A stretch of DNA of 64,000 nucleotides from Asterias amurensis (taxonomy: Eukaryota; Echinodermata; Asteroidea; Forcipulatida; Asteriidae): positions 4,094,501-4,158,500 of the forward strand of contig NC_092661.1 in the NCBI RefSeq assembly GCF_032118995.1. The letters run 5' to 3'. The position numbers were made by a program, and so were the translations under genes. Below the pieces are notes generated by a model. The model made no database searches. It had not been told where the DNA came from and saw nothing but the letters and a program-made list of their open reading frames with translations. How positions within the stretch are numbered: position 1 is the first letter of the stretch; every line of letters begins with the position of its first letter. This document shows, in pieces, positions 33,201 to 45,200 of the stretch.

Positions 33201-36200
33201 TGTGGTTTTGAATGATAAGTAAATTATGCCAGCCTGCAATATGATATCATAGGTGAATGCATCTACACTGTACACAGTCAACCCCCCTACTGTCTGACCA
33301 TTCAATGCCATCCACTGTGGTTTTGAATAAAAGATAAACTTTGCCAGCCTGCAATATGATATCATGTGGTGAATGCATCTACACAGTACACAGTCAACCC
33401 TCCTACTGTCTGACCATTTAACGCCATCCACTGTGGTTTTGAATAAAAGATAAACTTTGCCAGCCTGCAATATGACATCACGTGGTGAATGCATCCACAC
33501 AGTACACAGTCAACCCTCCTACTGTCTGACCATTCAATGCCATCCACTGTGGTTTTGATTGATAGATAAACTTTGCCAGCCTGCAATATGATATCATAGG
33601 TGAATGCATCCACACTGTACACAGTCAACCCTCCTACTGTCTGACCATTCAATGCCATCCACTGTGGTTTTGAATGATAGATGAACTTTGCCAGCATGCA
33701 ATATGATATCATGTGGTGAATGCATCTACACAGTACACAGTCAACCCTCCTACTGTCTGACCATTCAATGCCATCCACTGTTGTTTTGAATGATAGATAA
33801 ACTTTGCCAGCCTGCAATATGATATCATGTGGTGAATGCATCTACACAGTACACAGTCAACCCTCCTACTGTCTGACCATTCAATGCCATCCACTATGGT
33901 TTTGAATGATAGATAAACTTTGCCAGCCTGCAATATGATATCATGTGGTGAATGCATACTACACTACACAATGCATTCAAAATGACTGGACGATATTAAA
34001 TCGTCAGACAGTAGGAGGGCTGACTGTGCAACACGCCCTGGGGTCTTAATAATAATAATAACTTTCGATTTATATAGCGCCTAATAATTAACACTTCATT
34101 CTCTAAGCGCTTGTGTTTTTTCCCCCTAAAAATTCAAGCCCTGGGTAGTGAATGCGATTTGAGAAACACCAATTTCAGACGGGCATTCTAGAGTTGCTCC
34201 AGACCAAAATGATTAAATTAGGTACATGAAAAGTTTGACCTCTCTCAACAGCTAGCATGGCTAGGAGCAACTGGACGCGCAACTCTGGAGCATCTTGGTT
34301 TCAGGCGTCGATCTTGTCTTGTAAGCTTTTTGTTTTGTTCTAACTGTAGCAGAAAATATTGCTTAAGCATAAGCGTATTTCTCAGGTCAGCAAGAAAGTT
34401 AGGCGTCCATCTTGTGCGGTCACCATTGACTTGTATTGTGACGCAGTTAATGTTGTCATGCAGTAAGCACTGGAAGGTTTGTAAGCCTTTTTCGTTTGTT
34501 TACGGACGGCTATGAAATGGAAAACTCACACAGTAAGCACAAAATCGCCTCTATGAACTTTAGGCCCAGAGCTTTTACACAAAGACTTTGAAATTGAATA
34601 ATCAGTCGTCATGTTTGTCTAATTTTTCTTTGAAAGGATTTTGCTTGTACCAAGAAGGACACGTCAAATCTGCCACAGAAAAGCTCATGCCTCTTACGGC
34701 CATTAGTGACTGTGATGTCATCTCTAAACGTGTCAAAGTGGAATCGCTCAACCTGGTTGGCTGTTGCATGGCAACACTAGTAAGTCATCAGTAGTACTAC
34801 TTTATACAAGATTTTGATTGTTTCATAAAATACATCCATAAAAGCCCCCAAATTGCTTAAAGACAATGGACACTATTGGTAATTGTCCAGTCTCCTCACT
34901 TGGTGTATCTCAACATATGCATAAAATAATAAGCCTGTGAAAATTTGAGCTCAATTGGTCGTCGAAGTTGCGAGATAATAATGAAAGAAAAAAACACCCT
35001 TGTCACACGAAGTTGTGTGCTTTCAAATGCTTGATTTCGAGACCTCAAATTCTAAACTTGAGGTCTCGAAATCAAATTCGTGGAAAATTACTTCTTTCTC
35101 GAAAACTACTTGACTTCAGAGGGAGCCGTTTCTCACAATGTTTTATACTACCAACCTCTCCCCATTACTAGTTACCAAGTAAGGTTTTATGCTAAAAATT
35201 ATTTAGAGTAATTACCAATAGTGTCCACTGCCTTTGAAGCCATTGGACCCTTTCGGTAAACAGTATTGTCTATACTTCGTGTATCACAACTTCTATATAA
35301 AATAACAAACCTGTGAAAATATAGGCTCAATCGGCTGTCGGAATCGGGAGAAAATAACGGGAAAACCCACCCTTGTATCCACACGTTTCGCCGTGTCATT
35401 ACATGTTTTTAAAATAAATCCGTAATTCTCGATATCGAGAATTGATATTGTTTTACTGTTTTCTCAAAAAGTAAAGCATTTCATGGTATAATATTTCAAG
35501 GAAAGTCTTTCACCACTGCCTTCTGTAAACCCTGTAAGTTATTTGTAAATCTGTGAACTTTTATTTCTTTTTTTCTGAACCGAAAGGGTCCAATGGCTTT
35601 AGGGCACAGTGGTGGATTTCACAAAGAGTTAGGACTAGTCTTATCTCGACTTAGGACGAGTTACTCGTTCTAACTTAGGACTAGCTGTACGTTTATGATA
35701 TCTCTTAGGACTAGTCCTAACTCTTTGTGAAATCGACCCCTGGACACGTTAAAGTCACTGGACAGGTTTGGTAACTGTCAAAGACCAGTATTATCACTTG
35801 GTGTATCTCAACAAATGCATTAAATAACAAACCTGTGAAAATTTGGGCTCTCAGTTGGTCATCTAGTTTGCAAGAAAATAATGAAAGAAAAAATAACCCC
35901 TTTGGCATTACTTTGTGTGCTTTCAGATGCATAATAAAAGGCTTCAGCTGAAGTCTTTCAATATTTGAGTGACAAATTACCTCTTTCTCAAAAACTACGT
36001 TACTTCAGTGGGAGCCATTTCTCACAATGATTTATACTATCAACAGCTCTCCACTGCTCGTTACCAAGTAAGTTTTACCAGTCTTTTTTATTATCTTTCT
36101 TGTGTCTTGACAGAACAAGTCCTACACGGCTAGACAGATATTTCAAGGAGCGTTGAAGGTTGACTTTTCGTACCTCTGTCCTTTATACAATGTCTCCCTC

Positions 36201-39200
36201 ATTTATCGCCGTCTGAAACTTCATGACGCGGAGCTTGAGACACTTAATATTCTTCTTAAGGTAAGATTTGTAAGTCAAGATTGCAGGCCAGGACACAGAG
36301 TGATGGCCCTGCTATTGGCCTTGGTGCCCCTTCAAAAATTTCCTATAGACTTAAAGACAATGGACGCTCTTGGTAATTGTCAAAGACCAGTCTTCTCACT
36401 TGGTGTATCACAACATATGCATAAAATAACAAACCTGTGAAAATTTGAGCTCAATTGGTAGTCGAAGTTGTGAGATAATAATGAAAGAAAATTAACCCTT
36501 GTCACACGAAGTTGTGTGCTTTAATGTAGATGGTTGATTTCGAGACCTCAAATTCTAAATCTGAGGTCTCAAAATCGTGGAAAATTACTTCTTTCTCGAA
36601 AACTACGTTACTTCAGAGGGAGCCGTTTCTCATATTGTTTTATACTATCAACCTCTCCCCATTACTCGTTACCAAATAAGGTTTTATGCTAATAATTATT
36701 TTGAGTAATTACCAATAGTGTCCACTGCCTTTAAAGGTTTCCCAGTGCAAAGTGCAAGTGCCCTTTGCAAAATGAAAATGGCCTTGCCCCTCTCAAAGAT
36801 GAAATTCCAGGCCTGAGATTGCAAGCTTTTAAACCTTTCAACACCCATACCTTTTAAAATCTGACTGCATGTTTTCTTTGATTCTGTAGGACTAAGGACT
36901 GCACTAGTAAATTGATCATGGTATTATTGCCACAACAATCATGTCCAATAGTTTGGGTGTTGAGAGTTACTGTATGGTGTTGGACTGAGGACTGAACTAG
37001 TCAATTGATCATGGTATTATTGCCACAACAATCATGTCCAATAGTTTGGGTGTTGAGAGTTACTTTATGGTGTTGGACTGAGGACTGAACTAGTCAATTG
37101 ATCATGGTATTATTGCCACAACAATCATGTCCAATAGTTTGGGTGTTGAGAGTTACTGTATGGTGTTGGACTGAGGACTGAACTAGTCAATTGATCATGG
37201 TATTATTGCCACAACAATCATGTCCAATAGTTTAGGTGTTGAGAGTTACTTTATGGTGTTGGACTGAGGACTGAACTAGTCAATTGATCATGGTATTATT
37301 GCCACAACAATCATGTCCAATAGTTTGGGTGTTGAGAGTTACTTTATGGTGTTGGACTGAGGACTGAACTAGTCAATTGATCATGGTATTATTGCCACAA
37401 CAATCATGTCCAATAGTTTAGGTGTTGAGAGTTACTATATGGTGTTGGACTGAGGACTGAACTAGTCAATTGATCATGGTATTATTGCCACAACAATCAT
37501 GTCCAATAGTTTGGGTGTTGAGAGTTACTGTATGGTGTTGGACTGAGGACTGAACTAGTAACTTGATCATGCTTTACCTGGGATCAGGCATACCACCATA
37601 ATCAGAGTCCAATAGTTTTGGTGTTGGGAGTTACTACATGCTGTTGGACTGAGGACTGCACTAGTAAACTGATCATGCTTCATCTATCCATCTTCTGTTT
37701 TATCTCCCTCTTTTTTGGGATCCAGTTTCTTGGAATCTAGTTGGTTGTTTTCCATGCCCACCTGTTGTAATACCTCCTTGTTAGGTGACCTGCCCATCTC
37801 CACTTCTTTGATTTAATCGTCTTAATAATATCCTGCACTCTTGATTTCTTTCTTAGGTTCTCATTTGCCACCTTCTCCTTCTTTGATACTCCTTTCATTA
37901 TCCTTTCCATAGCCCTCTCTGTCACCCTTAGCTTTTTCCCAAGCCGTTTGGTGGTTGTCCATGTCTCGGCACAGTACCATAGGACAGGTATGATTCACTG
38001 ATTGAATACCTGCCTTTTCAGGGATATAGGTAGACTTGACTCAAGTCCCAATCCCGTGCCATTCCCAGGAAACTACTGTTTTGTGATGCTCTGCATTCCA
38101 AAACCTGTTCCGCATGCGGGACAGTCGCAGTCGCCTGGTATATAAATGTATTCTCTTATGAATATGTAACATTGGTACGTGATACGTTTTGACCAATCAA
38201 ACGCACCCAAAAAGAAGACTAGTTCATTTGTCACTTGTGGGTTAAGTACTTAGTTGATGATTGAAATACATTTTTTAATAACCAATTAATTATAAAAAAG
38301 AAAGCACTAAATGTTCATTTGAATTTAAGTAAAACGTTGTAACATACATTGGGGTCGGTTTTGTTTGCAAAATTTGAATTTTGGGAAGTGCAATCAAACG
38401 ACTTATAACTTTTGACACCGACACCCCCTTGCCTGCTAATGAGTTTACCCGCCCCACGTGCGTGCTGCGTATAGGCGCGTGCCTTACAAGTCTTCTACTG
38501 TGATGTCACAGAGTATAATGAATATTTTACCGGCAGGGCAGCGCTTCCACGCTCCCATTGGTTTTGTACATCTCCCCATTTGGGGAGATTCAATAACAAC
38601 GTGCAGAGATTTTCCAACAACAATGTGCAGAGTAAGAAACGACCTCGTCAAGTCCCATTCTCGATACCACATTTTGACGGTGAGCAGGCACCTTGAGGTA
38701 ATAGCTTAGGGACCTCTCAAACGAGAATGAGACTTGAATCAAGTCTAGGATATAGGAAGGGTGTGGTCTCGAAAGATGTAGCCGAGTGTGCCAAGCTACA
38801 CCCAACCTAGCTGGATTGTACATGTACATGTACATGTAACTCTGCTAGGCGCACTCAAACCTGCTACAAATTTGGGTATTTTTGTTTTCATATTTTTAGA
38901 CTCTCAAAGACACAAAGTCATCCCCAGATTCTGATGAAGGAGCTGATGACATCATCTCAGGTTGCCTAGCAACCGCATCATTACATACGGATGGTTGTTA
39001 CAGCTTCAGTCAAGAAACTCTAAGCGTTGGGTTTATCATGTACACACTGGCAAGGAGGTCCCTGGACATCACAAGGTACTGATATTATTACACTCACTCA
39101 CTCGGTCGCCAACAGGCGACCTCAAAGTAATTTGGTCTTGCATGAGGGTAGACTGGGCGCCTGTCTTTATCCACAGAAATGTAGGGTAATGTAATGTTCA

Positions 39201-42200
39201 GTAATGTAATGTTCAGACAGCGTACTAAGTTAAACCCGAACCGGTTTAACTTCTAGGAGCAGCAGGGGGTGGTCGTAACAATAAAAACCCCTAGCGTTCA
39301 GACAGCACTGACCAGATGTTGGTGGTGGTCAAGTGCATGGTCCATTGGGGGTATCGGGTGCGCATACCCTAGGAGTGACTTATGGGCTGGAGTGTGTGGG
39401 AAAGGAAGTGTGACGGCCGCTTTTTAAATAAAGATTAATGGGGTTAAAATGGGGTTACGTTTTGAAAGAGCTTTGTTCCTTGGAGCCTGAAATTAAAAAA
39501 AATACACTGGTAGTCGTACATGTAGTTGAGTTAAGGGCTTACACTAGCTCTAATATAGCGCATTTTACAATAAACGTATCAATGCACTTTGCACATATCA
39601 ATGCGCTTTACAAAAAACGTCTCAATGCGCTTAACATGAATGCTGCTCTGGTTAATATTCCTATAAGCTTTCTCAGCTCCCTGGGGAGTATACAGCCAGA
39701 GCTGCTGTGCGCTCAGAAGGCTTTTACAAACACAAAATCAACCTCTACCCTCGCAGGTACCCATTCATATCCCTGGAAGGAGAGAAGCAATTATAGCAAA
39801 GCATCTTGCTTAAAGCCATTGGACACTTACAGCCATCGGTAAACAGTATTGTCTATAGGCCCACACTTCGTGTATCATAACTTATATATAAAATAACAAA
39901 CCTGTGAAAATTTAGGCTCAATCAGTCATCGGAGTCTGGAGAAAATAACGGGAAAACCCACCCTTGTTTCCGCATGTTTCGCCGTGTCATGACATGTGTT
40001 TATAATAAATCCGTAAATCTCGATATCGAGAATTGGTATTGTTTTAATGTTTTCTCAAAAAGTAAAGCATTTCATGGAATAATATTTCAAGAGAAGTCTT
40101 TCACCATTACCTTCTATAAACCCTGTAAGTTATTTGTAAATCTGTGAACTTTTAATTTTGTTTCTGTTCCGAAAGTGTCCAATGGCTTTAAGGGAATCAA
40201 TGTGTGATGAAGAGGTTTTCAACTAGTGGTTTAATCCCAACGAGGCCTGGTTCTTGATAATTTTACCGAGACGAAGTCAAGGTAAATTATAAAGAACCAG
40301 GCCTCGGCGGGTTTAAACCACTAGTTGAAAACCGATTCAACACACTTTGATTCCCATTCATAAATACCTTTTCGGTCAAAAAGTAAAATAAATGCAAAAA
40401 ATATAATTGTTAAATGATTTCTTTCAACACAACACCCCTCCAGCTATGAAATGGTAAAGCCCTCCGCCGCCCTCGGTTAAACAACTCCTTATAAGGGAAT
40501 GCTGTGCGCGTATCGCGTGATGTGGCACAACTGTTTCAGCCGTTGCTCTCGACCAATAGGAATGAAGAAACTGTCTTATAAGAACAGGTGCATGGTCGCG
40601 TGTCACGCCCATGAATTAACCTTTTTTACCGGTCATAAACAAAGCATTTTATAACAAATGGTTACAAAGGCTTTTCAAAGACCAACTCGACCGATTCAAG
40701 GCAACGTGTTCCTTTAAGACATGCTCTGTGGTTTGACTTGCTGATTAAAAATTTTTTTTTAAAATTTACCCAGCAAGTAGATGCACACGTTGGTGTCACG
40801 GCAAACCAGATATATATTGATCCCTCACCAATGCAATGCCTCAACTCCCATTATGCCTCTGATTTATTGCAGATACAGTGATGCTGTCCAAAGGTACCAG
40901 GAGTTACTGCATGAGGAGGCAGACTCGTTATTACCCAACGAGGTAGGTGAAAAGAAAACTCACGGAGCTTAGATTTTAACAAGCTTTACAGTATTTTGGT
41001 GGCATGTCGCGGCCTTGTGATTAAGAGCACGCGACTCAAGCTCTGGTGTTTCTGTTCAGCAGAGTGTGGGTTCGAGTCCCGGTCATGACACCTGTGTCCT
41101 TAAAGCAAGATACTTAACCATGATTCTTCGTCCTTTGGATGGGGCTTAAAGCGGTAGGTCCCGTTTGTTGTGTAACGCATGTAAAAGAGCCCGCAGTGCA
41201 CTTATCGAAAAGAGAAGGGGTTTGCCCTGGTGTTCCTGGTTTGATTGGCAGCATATTGCGCCACAGCACCTTGTAAACCTTTACATGGTGCTGTGTAAAA
41301 AGAGTGCTCTCATAATTCAAAATGTAAGGACACAGGTGTCATGACTGGGATTCGAACCCACACTCTGCTTATCAGAGACATCAGGGGCCAACTTCATAGA
41401 GCTGCTTAAGCAAAAAATTTGCTTAAGCACAAAAATAGCTCGCTTATTTTACACATGCTACCGGCCAAAATTTCATGCCATATACATTGCTTGTGACTGA
41501 TCTTTAGCTGTTGTTTACTTAGCATAACAATTGAGTGGAGTCTTGACCGGTAATCTGATTTTACTAAGAATGAATGTTTTTGCTTAAGCAAAATTTTGTT
41601 GCTTAAGCAGCTCTATGAAATTGGGCCCAGAGCTTGAGTCATGCTTTTAACCGCTAGGCCACGACACGTCACAAAGAAAGAACACTGAGGGCGTACTTGG
41701 TATCCCTAATATTTTTAATTCAATTCTTTTTTCTGTTGTAGTCATCTACCAGCCGCTTGCAAAGCTCTTCAGGTCTCCCATCTGTTAGAACGATTTATCT
41801 TGAAGCAGCTTTGTCGTTGTACTATAACAATAACATCAACAAGTCCATCTCACTCCTCGACAAACTCCTCACCAAAATGGCCTACAAGGGAAAGACCAAA
41901 CCTGAGTCTCAGCCCAGCCAAACAGATCGTGCCAGGAGGCAACAGGAGTCCCAAGAAGATGCGGTGCCAAGCACCAGTAACCATGGCAACAGTCGTCATG
42001 GAGACATGGACCACAATATGCTTCCTTCGTCCAGCACAACTCAGAACTTGAAATCGTCGGACGGTAGAACATCAAAATGTACACTGTCAGAATCGGAATT
42101 CCCTTTCAGATCCCCGTCTGTGAGATTTGAGAGAATCGCCTCAAGACATTCTGAGGAGGCTGAGAAAACGGAAAAAGTGAATCAAAAGATGTACCTTGCG

Positions 42201-45200
42201 AACGCTCTCTTACTAAAAGCAAACTGTCTGATCAAGAAGCAAGAGTTACCAGATGCTTTGCGAATAAACAACGAGCTACTGAACCATCTTGCTGGGGTGA
42301 AAAGGAAGGAGGAGGAGCGTGTTGGACGACACTCAAAGGAAGACGATCGTCTTGAGACAGGCAAGAGGACTTCTACAGAGGCGGGGAATGACTCCCCAAA
42401 GAGGAAAAGAAGAAGAATAGAATCGTTCTCAGGTACTTAAGAATAGGCATCCTGAAAGGGTTGGATACCTTTTGTAGATAATTTTGTTGGGCAATGACAT
42501 GAACCACTACTCACTGTGAATGAAGATGTATGAAATACAATTTGCGTATAGAAGTTTCAGCTGATTAGTTGTCAAGTTTTTAAGAAAACAAAATTGAAAA
42601 TCACAGCTAACTTTCGCGTATTAATTGTGACATTGTTTACCAGGCATGAGAATCTTCCGGTTTAAACCGGAATTCCGTTTTTTTTCCTTTCAAAATTGTG
42701 GTCTCCGAGTTCGATGTGAATTTGCTATAAAATTCGGGGGGGTAGGTTTTTGGGGGTATACATTTGGATTTCTCTAATCCCTCTTCTCTAGTCAGACAAT
42801 GTCAGTTTACCTTTGTAATTGTTATTATCGCGGATCCACACGTACGGCGTTCAAGAAAAAAACGGCACCTAAGAACTAAACAATAAATTGCCGTCCAGCA
42901 ACTGGCCCAGTTTACGGCTTGCGGTCTTCCTGGCATCGCGCATGCATGCGGCAGCAGCGACAGATTTATAAACTTGCCTCATTCCTTGCTTCGTTTATAG
43001 TGGTACGGTTCAATAATGTTTGCGTGTAATTCGCTTGCTGCTGCAGCAAAGATAACACGTGTGGAGACTTTTGAAAGTCTACTGAAAAAACAATGCACGT
43101 GTTTGCACCATGTGTACTGTGTACTGTGTACGTGCAGGTTTGTACACGAACCAATGAGCGGCGCGGCACGAATCTGAGATCGCCGGCAGGCCATGGAAAA
43201 CTGGTACCTGTTATTGCCTCACAACCAGCGAAAGATATATTGGGAACCAGCGAACACACTGTACGTCCGGACGACATGCTTTCTTCATTGGTTCTATTTC
43301 TATGTTGGGGGTCTAATCTCAACCTCGTTCCAGTTATACCCTATGCTGAATAACAAACCTCTTTCTCAAAAACACATCGCTCTCGCCAGATATATTTTAA
43401 AATGTGCGTCGCCGACGGATCGTTAAAATCACAAACATTTAATTGCAAAAGAATTTCTTTTACACAACCGAATTTCAAATCAAGAACCTATAAAAATGGG
43501 TGTTGGTGAGAAAAAAAGCATTTTCAAAGGCAGAAATAAGGGATAAGATCGTCAGAAAAATGAAAATATTATTACTATTATTTTTTTTTTTGCTTTCTTT
43601 TTCCGGACTTGTTACAAAATCGCAGGCGAACCCAAAATTGTTTGAATTGCTTGAGCTTTACATCCCTTATTTTCCCTAAAACCTATTATTAAAAATTAAA
43701 AAAAGGAAAAATCACACAAAAGTAGCTCACTTCTACCTGGAAAAATAGGTGTCAGAAATGCATCAGAGACCACCACAGAGCTTCTAAAATACCCAGAGCT
43801 CCCAGGGCCCTTAAGCGGGCCCTTAAGCGGTTTTTTTATCATCACCCATTCTCATGCCTGGTTTACTCATTTCTCTGTGACACTTGACGCTCTTGGTAAT
43901 TTGTCAAAGACCAGTCTTCTCACTTGGTGTATCTCAACATATACATTAAAAACCAAACCTGTGAAAATTTGAGCTCAATTGGTCGTCTAAGTTGCGAGAT
44001 AATGAAAGAAGAAACACCCTTGTCAGCTTGTCACACGAAGTTGATTTTGAGACCTCACAAATTCTAAATTATGAGGTCTCGAAATCAAATTCGTGGAAAA
44101 TTACTTCTCTCTGGAAAACTAAGATACTTCAGAGGGAGCCGTTTCCCACAATGTTTTATACTATCAACCTCTCCCCATTTCTCGTTACCAATTCAGGTTT
44201 TATGCTAATAATTATTTTGAGTAATTACCAATAGTGTCCACTGCCTTTAAGAAATTGGGAAAAAAGACTGCAGTTAGTGTACATCAGTCTATTAGCTTGT
44301 CATGAGAAAGAACCCCAACACAAACAATCAGCAGGCCTGATACTTCATGGAGGCAACAAAGGCACTTCCAACACTAACCTAACATAATTGTGTAAAATCC
44401 TTTACTTTTTTTGTGATGGTCTTTTTAAAGATAATGGAAGTAACCCAGGTCCTAGCGAAGAAACAACAGTCAAAAAGCTTGAGCCAATCAGCAGCAGCCT
44501 TCTAGAGATCAAGACCAAAGCCTACAACAATAAAGCACTGATTCTGATTGGTCAGAAGAAGAATCCTGAAGCACTTCAAATGCTCGTCTTAAGCTTACAG
44601 TGCACTCCAGGTAAGCACCCCCTCTATTGTATTATCAATCTCTGCCCCTTTATTTGGGCACCCCCGAACAAAGATATTGACAAAATAGGGAGACTGCCAA
44701 CATAGGGCTAGATAATAATAATAATAATAATATTAATAACCGTATTTATAACGCGCCTTTTGCCAAAGGATACAAAGCGCCAGGTATTATTACTGCAAGG
44801 AGTGGGGCGAATTTTGAGATATAAGACCTAATCCTTAGCACCATGTAAAGCAGTGGTTATGTGTCTTGCTTAAGGACACAAATGTCACGGCTGGGGAATC
44901 GAACCCACACTCTGCTGATCAGAAACACCAGAGTTTGAATTCGGTGCTCTTAACCGCTCGGCCACGACACTCCCACGCTCAGTTGGTAGAGCATGGGCAC
45001 GTTAATCCAGAGGTTGTTGGTTCTAGTCCCACTCTTGTCAGTTTTTGTTTTGTTCAGCCTTTGTTTGGGCGTTTAAAGGGAACATCGTACACATTTGATA
45101 ATCACTAAAGAAATGGCAAAAAACTTCCTAGGTCGGAGGTGCCGCAGTTTTTCCACTTCGAAGTAAATTCTTTTGCAACTTCGATGACCAATTGAGTCCT

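Noticed and set aside
33183..33957. Minus-strand ORFs of 82-159 codons
   Set aside because: By-products of the 116 bp tandem array, repeating the same peptide.
36889..37675. CRISPR-like array
   Set aside because: The whole 93 bp unit repeats with no variable spacers, in a eukaryotic intron.
39438..39842. 134-codon ORF as an extra FANCG exon
   Set aside because: Includes dispersed-repeat sequence and the start of MITE-B; exons 10 and 11 join in phase without it.
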